DNA from: Cenococcum geophilum 1.58 | Lineage: Eukaryota; Ascomycota; Dothideomycetes; Gloniales; Gloniaceae | Assembly (NCBI GenBank): GCA_001692895.1 | Contig: KV748199.1 | Coordinates: 1,612,001 to 1,676,000, forward strand | Length of the DNA: 64,000 nucleotides | Direction of reading: 5' to 3' | Shown: one piece after another, positions 54,326 through 64,000 of the stretch | Position numbering within the stretch: position 1 is the first letter of the stretch | How the letters are laid out: each line of letters opens with the position of its first letter | Position numbers and translations under genes: made by a program | The notes under the pieces: model-generated | Told to the model about the DNA's origin: nothing | Database searches by the model: none | Seen by the model: the letters and a program-made list of their open reading frames with translations, nothing else

Positions 54326-55070
54326 TCAGCTACGATTTATCCCATATAATTCTTGCTCTTCCAGTTCCCCAGCTTTCCTACCTCGTTCCACTCTAACTAA
54401 CTCCCAAACGGCTAAACCCGCCACCATTGCGGCTAAAACGAAAAGCGGCACCATCATCCACCGAGTGGCTCTTTCAATCATACATTGCCTGCCCATATCG
54501 CCACCTATATTGCTCTGCTCCTCCTCCGCAATTATGGTAACGCTATTCAATTCGCAAGTCCATGTCTCTAGATCGAAGACTCCTTTGTCATAAATATGTG
54601 ATGGGCCGTACCCAACATACTTTGAGGTGTAGTGAATATCGAAACGAGCGGATTTGGCATGTACTATGTTTAGAGTGATCAATAATGATAAAACTAGAAT
54701 GGTGTTCAAGATAGGAAGTGTAGTGTGGATACGGCGACGCGAAAACTTGTAATTCAACAGGATGTTAGCCTTTTTAGTGGGAGATTGCTTAATAGAACAG
54801 GGGTCCGGCTAGAAATTGGTCTTACCTGTACGCCACCTTTTCCAGTACAGAGCATAAAGATGAGAAAACCGATGCTAATGCCTGCCGAGGTGAATCCCGT
54901 AGCTGCGGTGAACTTGACGACGTCGTAGCTGCATCAAGATAGAACTCCTCGCCCATGTTGTTGGAGATGAACGTTATACTTGATTCTGAGAGTCCAATTA
55001 TTATGACAGAGAGGATGACGAGAAGGGGGATGACTATGAAGAGTACTTTTCGAACGAGAGAGGGCTCCAT
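54326..55070 (-). CDS. Four-TM membrane protein, unknown function
   Basis: Three exons: 55070-54973, 54928-54826, 54745-54326, introns GTTCAT...ATGCAG (44 nt) and GTAAGA...TTACAAG; phases close at 206 aa. TM1 is in exon 1 (KVLFIVIPLLVILSVIIIGL), TM2 in exon 2 (ATGFTSAGISIGFLIFMLC), TM3 at the start of exon 3 (TLPILNTILVLSLLITLNIV) and TM4 near the end (WMMVPLFVLAAMVAGLAVWELV). Between TM3 and TM4 is an extracellular-type loop with C residues (ETWTCELN, RQCMIE). The tail is short and charged. The tetraspan plan resembles SUR7/MARVEL-like fungal membrane proteins, but the signature motifs were not seen. The first intron position is inferred from frame and could shift by a few bases. Confidence 0.65.
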
Positions 55071-55925
55071 GGTGAAGCTTTAAGTACTCTAAATGAAAGG
55101 TATTCTAGCTTTCCAAGCACAAGACGATGACTGTTGGGAATGAATAGGACAATGAGGCAGTTGTGAGGATGAAGAAATCACGAGACAGAGCAAACCTGTA
55201 ACGCATATGCATTGACGGCCGCTACGTTGAGCTGGCAAGTGAGGCACGGTATGGGAGGCTTGCAACAGGGCTAATCAGCAGGACATTCATGCCTATGTAA
55301 GCGCTGTCTTGGTTACCAATTGAGCTATCCTCGAATCAATTTAAAAGTCAAGAGCGCGGAGGAAATAGCTCTATGCAGTCCTCTAACCTTAGGCAAGATG
55401 TAGAAAAGAATCGGCATGCCTCCGACTAAGGAGGCTGAATAATACCATGTTTGTTGTTATTGTTCCCACCGGCTGACGACTTCTTCGGAGGCGAACAATG
55501 TCGAAGGTTCTTTTGTGGTTGATGAAGGTACCCACCGGGAGCGTTTTGGCTTTTGACTGCAGAGGCTTACTATTATGCATGGAGCAAAATGCTTCAAGAC
55601 TCAGGAGGTGACAGGCGGAGAGAGGTTGGACTTCTGCGGCGCAGCAGCTGGTATTAATACAACAAGCCTAAAGGAAATGTTGGACGACCCTAGATGAACT
55701 AAACATAGAACGGAAAAATGAAACCTGAGTCAATGCTTCCTAAAACATACTCTTATATAAGAGCTATAGCAGTGGGTATTTCTACGAACGTTACGAGAAG
55801 ATTTTTGATGTTGAGGCGACCTTTGAAGGAAATAGCGCCTCGCTTCCGCCGCAGCGCGTCCATCATGTATGCAATACCGAACCTCCATCACGTCTTCTTC
55901 TCAGCCCTCATTTCCAATAATTAAA
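55071..55925. other. Divergent intergenic region
   Basis: Between the 4-TM gene and RTT106, which are divergent. No coding sequence; frames at 55389-55580 and 55718-55924 lack features. Confidence 0.45.
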
Positions 55926-57565
55926 ATGCCAGCAGGCATGCATCCTCCAGAAATTGACCTAGCTTTCTCTAGCAATCCTGAACTCAGAAAAAGAGTTCAC
56001 GATGCCATCAGTAAGTTGGCTTAGGCTCCAACATCTCCGCGTATGTATGCTTTAATCCTCCGAACTAACAATTACCGTGTTATTGTAGACGAATATCCAG
56101 CCCACAGCATTCTCTTCCGCGATATTTCCTCCTACATACTCAGCGCCCCTAGCTGTCAATCCACGCTCGTCAATGGTGAACCAGCCACGAAGAAGCGTAA
56201 AGTCGAGAACGGCGAGCGTGAATTGAATGGGGCTGCAGGCAGGTCCACAGCAGGCACTTGGGTCGATGCAGCGGTGCGGGCATCGTGGCAAGGCCGAGAC
56301 ACTAGCTTCTCCATACCCCAGCGGAAGAAGTTGACGCTGGAAATGGTGAAGAGGGGCGACGGGTGTAAGGAGGGAGGAATTAGGGGCATAAACCCTGCGA
56401 CCGGGGCTGTTGAATTCGGCGTTGGATGGAAGAATATTGGTGAGTCTACTACTGTGCTTCCCAGCAAATTTTTGGGATTTAACATGCAAAACTAACCGGT
56501 GCGTCCTTAAAGAGCAAATATTCTGTCTTCCCCTCCCGGAGAAAGCCAAGCGTCAGCATAACCTCATCGTAATACCAGTCAACGGCGATGGCGTAAACCC
56601 TGTTCCTGACTCTGTTACTGCGCCCCCCGAGCCGATTGTCTGGACATTCGCGGAGGCGACGGGCAAGGATGTTAAGGAGGGCGAGGATCCGGGACCTGCA
56701 CCTATCGCAGCAGTTATAAATGAATGCTTAGCGAAGGAAGGTGTAGGGAAGAAGGTAGTGTTCCCAGATGATAAGGAGTTTGCGAGTGCGATTGTGCAAA
56801 GCCATCGCAAGGGAGAGAAAGCATTTCATGTCAAGGCGTTTAGGGGAAGTAAAGACGGTGAGTTTGTTCAATTCCCACTTCATCTCACCCCTCATGTCAA
56901 CACTTGAACCATATATAAGAAATCGGTCTGAAGGCACTGTATCCCGAGCTACACATGCTGATAAGTATGCAGGCTTTCTCTTCTTCACCTCCGTTGGCAT
57001 CCTCTGGGCATTCAAAAAACCTCTCGCCTTCTTTTCCTTCGACACTGTGTCCTCAATATCTTATACATCCGTCCTCCAACGCACATTTAACCTCAATATC
57101 GCCGTTTCGCATCCTACCGATGCATCAAAAACTCCAGAATTTGAGTTCTCTATGTTAGACCAGGCAGACTATGCGGGTATCGATGGATACATCAAGAAGC
57201 ATGGGCTGCAGGATGCCAGCATGGCAGAGCAGAGAAAGGCCAAGAAATTAAATGTCAACCCCCCAGCTGTGAAAGCGGAGAATGGCGCTGCGGGTGATGG
57301 GGAGGAAGGGGAGGACGAGGAAACGGAGTTACAGAAGGCAGAGAGGTTACTGCAGGAGGAGGATGATGAGGAAGAAGAGGATTATGATCCTGGGAGCGAA
57401 GGAGAAAGTGAGGGGAGTGGGAGTAGTGATGAAGAGGATGAAGGGGGTGAAGGATATGAAGAGGGGGGCGAGGAAGAGGAGGGATACGAAGAGGGAGAGG
57501 GCTATGAGGAAGGGTACGAAGAAAGGTATGACGAGGGCGATGAGGAAATGGAGGAGCAGTATTGA
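55926..57565 (+). CDS. RTT106: Histone chaperone RTT106
   Basis: Four exons: 55926-56010, 56089-56439, 56513-56857, 56973-57565; all introns GT..AG and phases close at 457 aa, the usual RTT106 size. The N-terminus [18 protein letters not shown] leads to [17 protein letters not shown]; a nuclear-localisation-like [11 protein letters not shown] lies near residue 55. The tandem PH domains include [20 protein letters not shown] and [28 protein letters not shown] segments, then [21 protein letters not shown]. The C-terminal about 110 residues are almost purely acidic (Glu/Asp/Gly/Tyr), as in the family. RTT106 binds H3-H4, especially K56-acetylated H3, and deposits it during replication and in heterochromatin and histone-gene silencing. 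Nuclear. Confidence 0.93.
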
Positions 57566-58101
57566 GTGCATGTCGACGGTGATGTAATATCATGTATTGG
57601 GTAACGAACGGGCCAAGACGTCACCCCAGATAAATAGTTTGAAACATTACTAGCATACGGAGTGTCATAGACATGTCAGAACCCAAACTTCACGACAGCG
57701 TACTCTCTTCTTGAGCTTCATCCCTGAATTTGTTGCTTTAATATTTTCTTACTCCAAGCCAACCATCCCTAAATTCTTCGACGATCCGTTTTCGTGCCAA
57801 GGAAAATATGTGAGAGGTTACCACTTCACGATAATTTGGACACGGCAAAGTGTATCTCACCACGTTTCTCCATGGAAGAGCGAATGCCTTTCTATTCAGC
57901 TATGAATTACGAGTCCTCGCTCTGCGGAGAACCCTAATAACTTCCTCTACAGTCGTATCGAGATTGCGGGATCTCCGCACGAACCAGTGGCGTCCCCGTT
58001 TTTGCGCCTCGCCCAAGCCACGTCTATAGCAGATGTCGCGCAACCAAGCTCTGCCCTCGTACAGCAACAGTTTCAACACCATGATCTGATAGTCGTTCGC
58101 T
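57566..58101. other. Intergenic, no gene seen
   Basis: A minus-strand frame across 57900-58433 is antisense to the next gene and lacks features. Confidence 0.45.
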
Positions 58102-60157
58102 ATGCATTCTCCTAGTTTCCCTAAACCGTCCTGGCGGTTCCTGCAGTTCCTCGCCCTCACCACGGCCCTCCTCGTCGCTACTATCCTCCTCACCTGGACT
58201 AATGGCGCCCCGACCCACATCCCCTTGTCAATCCCCTCCCCGTTCCGGGACTCACCCATTGGGGTTTCAAACACCCTATCGATGAGCTGGTCGCGGCTGC
58301 AGAGGCAGATTTTGAGGCTCTGCTTGCGAAAGAGGTCAGGAGCTTGGATGCTGCAGCGAAGGCATACAGGAAGAGGCGCGGGAGACATCCGCCTCCTGGC
58401 TTCGAGGAGTGGTATAACTTCACCGTGGAGCACGGTGCGCTTGTGGTTGAAGACTTCTTCGACCGGATATACGATGACCTAGGTCCGTTTTGGGGGATTG
58501 AACCGAGAAAGATACGGCAGCAAGCGCACTCGTTTGATTTTGTGATTAGTGTGAGGAATGGGAGCACAACGCAGAAGACGGACCATGAAAGAGCTTGGAT
58601 GAATTTATGGGACCAGCTCATAGGCACGATTGAGAAGTTCCTGCCAGACGTAGATGTGCCTATTAATACGATGGACGAATCGCGCCTGCTTGTTCCTTGG
58701 GAAACGGTTAGTGACTATATGAATGATGCGCGGCACACCATGTCTCCAGCTTCCGATGTCATACCAGAGCTCTCTGGGCTTGGCGATCTCGATAATTCAA
58801 CCTTTGACTGGAAATGGCAAGGCCCACATATTACTTGGCCGGGCGTGGATAAGCGCCCACGTCCTTATTGGTCTTTTGTGCGCGCCGCGTGCGCTCCTGA
58901 TACTCCTACTCGGAAAACACCTGTATATGAGGATATCTGGAGTGACCATCCTCGTCCTGAACATGCGGCAGCATTGCTACTCCCGACGTCCTTCCCGACG
59001 TCCTTCCCGCCCAAAACGCTGCGTGGATATGTGCAGAACTGGACGCAAGCCACAGATCCGTGCTACCACCCGCACTTACAAGGTCTCCATGGCACATTTG
59101 TTGAGTCAATATCGTTATCTGTATCTGAAAAACTATTTCCGCTTTTCGGAGGCTCGAAACTACCCATGAACAACGAGATTTTGCTGCCTGCGGCTATGTA
59201 CTGGAGTGACATGGAACTCTACTCTGGTGGCGAAGAATCGCACGGTTTGCCTTGGCCCGAGAAAAGTAATAGCCTCATCTGGCGCGGCGCTGCGACAGGC
59301 GGCCGCAACAAGAAAGAAAACTCGCCGCGCTTTCAACGCCACCGCTTCCTCTCTATGGTGAATGGGACTCAAGTCTCGACCGCCGAGCTGCCGCCCGGAG
59401 AGGTCGACCCAAGCATTGCGGGCATCGGACCGGGTGGGAATTTTCGTCTACCACCTGGCAACCCGTACGGAGTCACCGCTGCATCAGAACGACACCTAAG
59501 CGACTGGATTGGCAGTTTCTCCGACGCCAAGTTCATGGACCTTGTCTGCTTTCCCGGCGAAGACGCGCCAACTTGCTCCTATACCAACGAATTCTACTCT
59601 GTGACCGGGATGATGCCGATGAAAGAGCAGTATGCGTATAAATACCTGCCCGACATCGACGGAAATAGCTTCTCTGGCCGCTAACGCGGCTTCCTGCGCT
59701 CCACCTCACTCCCCATCAAAGCTACCATCTACAAAGAATGGCACGACTCGCGCCTGTTCCCCTGGGTGCACTTCGTGCCCATGGAAATACATTCATAGAC
59801 TTCTACGGCATTATGGAATCTTTCATCGGCTCAGACCCTAAGCTCACGCCCATCGCTCCTCTGGCTGCCTCAGAACCCGAACCTGAACCCGAACCAGCGG
59901 AGGAATCAGAAGCGGAAGACGGGCTAGGCGGCGAGTCTCCTGAGGCCGCGGAAAAGCGGTCAGTGCACAAGGAGAAGAAAGACGGCCACGACGAGGCTGC
60001 GCGCAAGATCGCAGAGCGGGGGCAGAAGTGGGCTGAGATGGTGCTGCGGTGCGAGGATATGCAGATTTACGTTTACAGGCTGCTGCTCGAGTACGCGCGC
60101 GTCTGCGACAATCGCAGGGAGAGGCTGGGCTTCGTGGAGGATCTGAAGGCGGTTTGA
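58102..60157 (+). pseudogene. GT90 (CAP10-like) glycosyltransferase with disabling mutations
   Basis: A type II protein: ATG 58102, TM near residues 12-31 (FLQFLALTTALLVATILLTW). The catalytic part lies in another frame from about 58255 (THWGFKHPIDELVAAAEADF) through RRGRHPPPGFEEWYNF, WSFVRAACAPDTPTR, NSLIWRGAATGGRN and the C-terminal YAYKYLPDIDGNSFSGR. Three lesions break it. There is a frame change between TM and catalytic part, near 58200-58260, with no usable acceptor. A TAA at 59683-59685 stands where the family has Tyr (SGR-Y-RGFLRS). A one-base loss near 59785 breaks VPMDNTFIDFYGIMESF. Beyond it the frame is clean to 60157 (ARKIAERGQKWAEMVLRCEDMQIYVYRLLLEYARVC). GT90 enzymes include cryptococcal capsule xylosyltransferases. 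The lesions are not RIP-type; long intact frames mean recent decay or assembly errors. Confidence 0.8.
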
Positions 60158-60498
60158 GACATAGCAATAGCGTGGAATTAAGTACAATATTGAGGGCTAT
60201 GGCCCAGACGAGTGGGCGAACTCGCACAGTATCAGGCGCCGCGGATGCTGGAATCGCCTAGGTACGCTTGCAGGATTGGGGTGGCGGGAGCGAGGCATCC
60301 GGCGCGCTTGGGGAGGAGGAAAGGCGGTGGTGTTTGGGTGGTATACGGGATCTCAGATTCAGAGATTGAGGGCGCGGTTCTAGCCGCAAGGCAAGTCTTG
60401 AGGTTATATACACATGAGAATCTAGATATCATGAATGGTATGTTTTCTTCGACCATATCCTTCCATGTTTTAGGTTTCCGTTTGCTGATCATACGACT
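60158..60498. other. Short region with one protein-like frame
   Basis: A plus-strand frame at about 60320-60435 reads GGGVWVVYGISDSEIEGAVL then AARQVLRLYTHENLDIM, which looks protein-like (amphipathic helix) but has no clear start, splice partners or known family. Left unassigned. Confidence 0.2.
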
Positions 60499-61143
60499 CT
60501 ATCTCAGGCATGGTCTGAGATCCGATTCTGGCCTTTCCATATTCGAAAAGGGGGACCAGAGCGGAGATGTGGGATCATGCTTGTTCTTCGGTAAGCCAAT
60601 ATTCCTTTTTTGAGCGATAGCCATGGCGAGGTGCGAGCAGATCCAGTACTTGAAGGCTTTGCGCATGGAGCCATGAGCGGGAGACTTGACGTAAGTGTCG
60701 GCAATCAGTGTGCGCCAGAATACCACGCTAAGGCCCTGTTGTGTTGGTCCATATGGGTCCTCGAGGCCTGCGCAGATTTCAAACCATGTCGGGATATCAT
60801 GGCCGTCTAGAGTATCACTGATGGGCTCGGAGGCGGCGACAATGCGATCGAAAACTGCACCGCGCGTATCGAGAGACTCCTCGGGGGTTATGTTCGCAAA
60901 GGCAGGACCGTAGCGCTGTGGGCAGCACCCAAACTCCAGGCGTGGGATCGAAAGCGGTTGCGGAACGTCTGGGCAACTACAGTCAGGTGCCCACGATGGC
61001 AGATTCTGAATTCTGCGGCTACTTTTGTCTTCGACATATGGGGGGTTTGATAGGCGCGGATGCCTGATTAGAAGAATTGTGGCGACAAATTTATACAGTG
61101 TTTGAGGCATCGATGAAGACGAGTAGTTAGGTACTATGGGCAT
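60499..61143 (-). pseudogene. C-terminal half of a HET-type protein, no HET domain
   Basis: 214-aa frame from ATG 61143. The phrases LPSWAPDCS, a VFDRIVAASEPISD stretch, DGHDIPTWFEICAGL, YGPTQQGLSVVFWRTLIADTY and AFKYWICSHLAMAIAQKR follow the order of the region downstream of the HET domain in Pezizomycotina HET proteins. The HET domain itself (SHTWG, WVDAICINQ-type motifs) is absent upstream to 61493, and the usual ending (RRLF...GYxGLGP, GDEV) was not found below 60499. Either a relic or a remodelled short protein. The frame is clean, so recent truncation is more likely than RIP. Confidence 0.6.
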
Positions 61144-61493
61144 TGTCTTGCCTGGCGGTAATGCTTTTTGAGCGATTCCTAGGTATGCATATATCTTACC
61201 GCGCGGGTCTGAGGATAGATATGGCCGAGTAAGGTAGAGCAGGCGCTGGAAATATCCGAACTAATGAAGGTCTGGCTCATTGCCTTTGAGTACATCTGGC
61301 CTTTTTTTTTAAAATTTTTTTCACTCTATAATATATAACATAGGCAGATTCCAAGTAGAATTTCTTGAATTAATTGCCCTATAGGGCGCCCGAAGACCAT
61401 CCCCACAATACAAAGAAGAAATATCTCAACCCAGCATCTAAAATGGACGCTCTCCTCAGAGAGAATGCCAATCCAAGACTAGCTATGAGACAT
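61144..61493. other. Intergenic, no gene seen
   Basis: AT-rich patch with poly-T at about 61300-61330. No HET domain or other coding sequence. Confidence 0.45.
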
Positions 61494-62927
61494 CTAAGTA
61501 GAGGCCCATTTCGAACCACCCAACCCACCTTGCTTGACCCCAGGGCCCTTCAGAAAAGTCTCGGAGGTAACCAACATGCTCCTATTCCAGGCAATGGGGG
61601 CGCAGGCGGCGGCTGGGGCACGGGGGGGAGCTAGGCGTGCAGGAGGTGGAGGAACAGGAGGTAGAGGAACAGGAACCGCACGAACGGGAACCGCACGAAC
61701 GGGAGCAGGACGGGTGGGAGCGGGACGGGCGGGAGCAGGGCCGGCGGTAGCATGGCGGGGACGAGCGGCAGCAGGAGGCGGGAGGAGAGCGGCCCGGTTT
61801 ATCCTATGTAATTGGCCACCATGCAAGTCGCCCTTGGCGATCGCGTCCGCATCCTTCTGGTCTGTTGTCTCAGAAAATCCTATAAAGTCAGTGGACCGAG
61901 CGCTAAATGGCTGAGAGGATGGTGACTTACTGCTCCAAGCTGCGCAAGCTTCTTCAGCTCCCTTGGCGGGCTTGGGTTGCTGGAGAGTAGGAAGATAGCC
62001 GGTGCGGAATGCGTGGTCGCGTTCTGTGTACGCCGCAACGGTCTCGTTGTAACGCTCTATGCCAAGATCCGCGGTCGTGAAGTGGGGTTGGTCATCGTAA
62101 GCCCCGTCTAACTGTGGTGGGCCACAATAATCGGGGACATGGTCGTAGTTGCCAAGATAGTCGGGGCCGCAATAGTCGGGTTGGAAAAATGGAATGTGAG
62201 TTCTGGACAGCAAGTTCGGTGGGCTAATCATACTGACCGTGATGCCCCGCTCATGGCTGATGAAGATTGTGCCAGTTGTGGAGTAACGCCAAGAGAATTC
62301 GAATGGATGGATATCGTCGCGAGCTATAGAAAAAGCATAGATGATGAAGATAGAGGCGAATACGATTATATCGTAAGGGCCTGCCAGGTGCTTCGAAATG
62401 CAAACGAAGAAGCCGCAGGCGAGCATATCAATGATGGCCGTGGCGGAGTGTTCCATGACTCTAGCTCGGGGTATGATATGTACATCCAGGAGCTCGCCAA
62501 GAATTGACGTAGGGAGTGTTGGGTCGAAGATGCCGCAATCAGCAAACACAAATATTTCAGGTATCCAAGAATAGATGCACATGATAACTGCGGTTCGGAT
62601 GAAGGCGCCAAAGCTGCCTGCATCTAGGTTGGTGTAATATATTAGCTAAGAACGTTGGAGAGGCGTGATCAAAGGCGAAGATCATTCAGGATGAAGTTTA
62701 GCGGGTATAGATTGTCGTTTGTCGTCGATGCAGACAAAATAATTCGTTAGCCATCGAAGAGATAGATATAGGAAAGTATACAGTGATTTCTTTACGCAAG
62801 GCATGTCTGGAGAGAAGCAGAAAGATTGTCGTTCTTGGTGATGAGTTATTTTTGAATGCGACTTACTGCGAGCGTGTTGTCCGTCAAGCCAATACCCCAT
62901 GATTCCACCCAAGTCCATGTTATCCAT
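61494..62927 (-). CDS. Membrane protein with Pro/Ala/Arg-rich tail, unknown function
   Basis: Three exons: 62927-62867, 62623-61931, 61879-61494; introns GTAAGT...ACCTAG and GTAAGT...TTATAG (51 nt, in frame, so an unspliced form would also be open); spliced product 379 aa. N-terminal MDNMDLGGIMGYWLDGQ joins NAGSFGAFIRTAVIMCIYSW. Probable TM segments: AVIMCIYSWIPEIFVFADC, SATAIIDMLACGFFVCI and YDIIVFASIFIIYAFSI. After the membrane part is a Tyr/Asp/Pro soluble region (FFQPDYCGPDYLGNYDHVPD), then a tail with repeated RAVPV/PAPVR/PPP units encoded by short tandem DNA repeats. I recognise no family. The first intron, 243 nt, is long for this window and its acceptor is the least certain point. Confidence 0.65.
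61660..61745. repeat. Short tandem repeats (GAACGGGAACCGCAC-type) in a coding tail
   Basis: GAACGGGAACCGCAC occurs twice head to tail, followed by degenerate GGACGGGYGGGAGC units. On the minus strand it encodes RAVPV and PAPTR-type peptides. In-frame period, so variable copy number would be tolerated. Confidence 0.75.
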
Positions 62928-64000
62928 TGCGGTGTGTTGACTGATGAGCTGACGAAATGATATAACTTGTATTTGTTGCTTGATGATCGAGATAGTGTGA
63001 TGAGCCGAGAGGTTGCTGGTGGTGAAATGGGAAGGGAGAGGAAGTGAGGCAGACCACTCTAACTAGGAGGAAGGGAGCTTGGTATATACCAACTTGTCGC
63101 GTCTCATGTCAACCAGCCCCCACAAAAACGCAAGCTTGCAGTGCCCACCCCCAATTCAGTTAGGGCCAGCTCCGTAATCATATATCTTTGCCATAGGCCA
63201 TTCGCTAGAAATTGATTTCATCGTCTGTCGAAAAATCCGATTGCTGAAAGTTTGAGCCTTTACTAAAAGGCGTGCTGGACGGTGAGCCAGCATCGAGAAT
63301 TCTTCTGCAATGTCTCCCGCGCCTAGTAAGCGACACCCATATTCTTTGGAATAACCACTTATTCTCTTGGTAATGATTACTGACGATAAGAATAACCTAC
63401 CGTGACAGGATATATTCTAGAATATCCGCGAATCCACATCCAAACACAGATCGGATCGCTTGAGATTTTTTCATTGGTGGCAAACCTTTGCGCGAATCTT
63501 AACCGTGCGTTGTCTATGCGTAGCGTGCCATGAGCTACATACAGGTCATCACGTTAAGGGAGCAGTAATGAAAGAAATGCTGAAGACAGATCGATCTTAG
63601 TGCACACAGGCATCTGAGCCGCGACAAACGCTACTGGGAATGCTGGGCAAACAATGCGACCTACGCCACCAAAAAGCATACGAGCAACTCGCGCACCCAC
63701 AGATAACAAGTGAGAGGGGAATAGGACGAGCGTGCAATACCCCTTTCATGAACGGAAAATAGGCCTTAAGGGCCTTGATTCTGCCTAAGATAAGGTCAGC
63801 ATGTCTGTGCGCGACATAAGCACCTCCTTGGTGAAGCAATAATATCGATCATTGAGCGTACTGTTCCATGGCAGCGCAGCGCCGCAAATACAAAACAGGG
63901 TGGAAGGGAGACGGGGACAAATAGACATTAGCGTTTAAAGGAGAGAGTCTTAGAGAAAGAACTAGGCCTTAGAGCAGCAACCTGAGAATTTGCGATCCGA
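62928..64000. other. Right-hand end, no supported gene
   Basis: Begins with the promoter of the preceding minus-strand gene. A minus-strand frame of 80 codons at 63597-63839 has no ATG start in a sound context and no family features. Nothing else could be supported to the window edge. Confidence 0.45.

Noticed and set aside
56052..56549. 165-codon minus-strand frame
   Set aside because: Spans RTT106 exon 2 and an intron in antisense; the sense gene is unambiguous.
57255..57593. His/Pro-rich minus-strand frame
   Set aside because: Reverse complement of the acidic RTT106 tail; low-complexity shadow.
59844..60227. Minus-strand frame rich in Arg/Pro
   Set aside because: Antisense to the conserved GT90 C-terminus.
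61534..61914. Gly/Ala/Arg-rich plus-strand frame (collagen-like)
   Set aside because: Antisense of the Pro/Ala/Arg tail of the minus-strand membrane protein, produced by the tandem repeats.

Overview
The window looks like part of the nuclear genome of a filamentous ascomycete (Pezizomycotina, plausibly Leotiomycetes). Support: short 44-100 nt GT..AG introns with CTRAY-like branch sites, fungal-only families (HET, DUF3405, GT71 and GT90 glycosyltransferases, F-box/LRR proteins, RTT106, YFH7-like kinase), and a TpA-rich block whose reading frames carry CAA/CAG-to-TAA/TAG, GAN-to-AAN and CAY-to-TAY changes, the signature of repeat-induced point mutation (RIP). All exon structures were read by eye; for most genes the intron phases close exactly on a whole number of codons.

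Layout. 1-825: RIP-broken HET-domain gene running off the left edge. About 1500-18000: gene-free AT-rich transposon graveyard holding a DUF6589-like ORF, Ty3/gypsy fragments, two diverged copies of an unrecognised about 4 kb element with LTR-like ends, and a RecQ-like helicase relic on the minus strand. 18180-18600: hairpins and a 17-bp minisatellite at the edge of the graveyard. From 20 kb on: ordinary gene-rich DNA. In order: C2H2 zinc-finger protein (-), YFH7-like P-loop kinase (+), small membrane protein (+), disordered Ser/Arg-rich protein (-), dihydrofolate synthetase FOL3 (+), a frameshifted secreted Cys-rich protein (+), coiled-coil protein (-, with one undetermined base), GT71 mannosyltransferase (-), F-box protein (-), two adjacent Rieske-oxygenase-family genes (-), a decayed polytopic membrane protein (+), a second F-box protein (+), a small orphan (-), DUF3405 protein (+), a YFLTP/LGNII-type protein (-), a 4-TM protein (-), histone chaperone RTT106 (+), a broken GT90 glycosyltransferase (+), the C-terminal half of a HET-type protein (-), and a membrane protein with a Pro/Ala/Arg tail (-).

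Most genes are unrelated housekeeping or lineage-specific genes with no operon logic. The exception is the Rieske pair at 39.1-42.0 kb. One gene (40958-42010) keeps the mononuclear-iron catalytic centre but lacks the Rieske cluster loops. Its same-strand neighbour (39066-40268) keeps the Rieske cluster but lacks the iron-binding helix. Together they would make one complete oxygenase, which is the best candidate here for an undescribed system. A second theme is decay: besides RIP there are at least three non-RIP pseudogenes or frameshifted genes, and HET-type relics at both ends.
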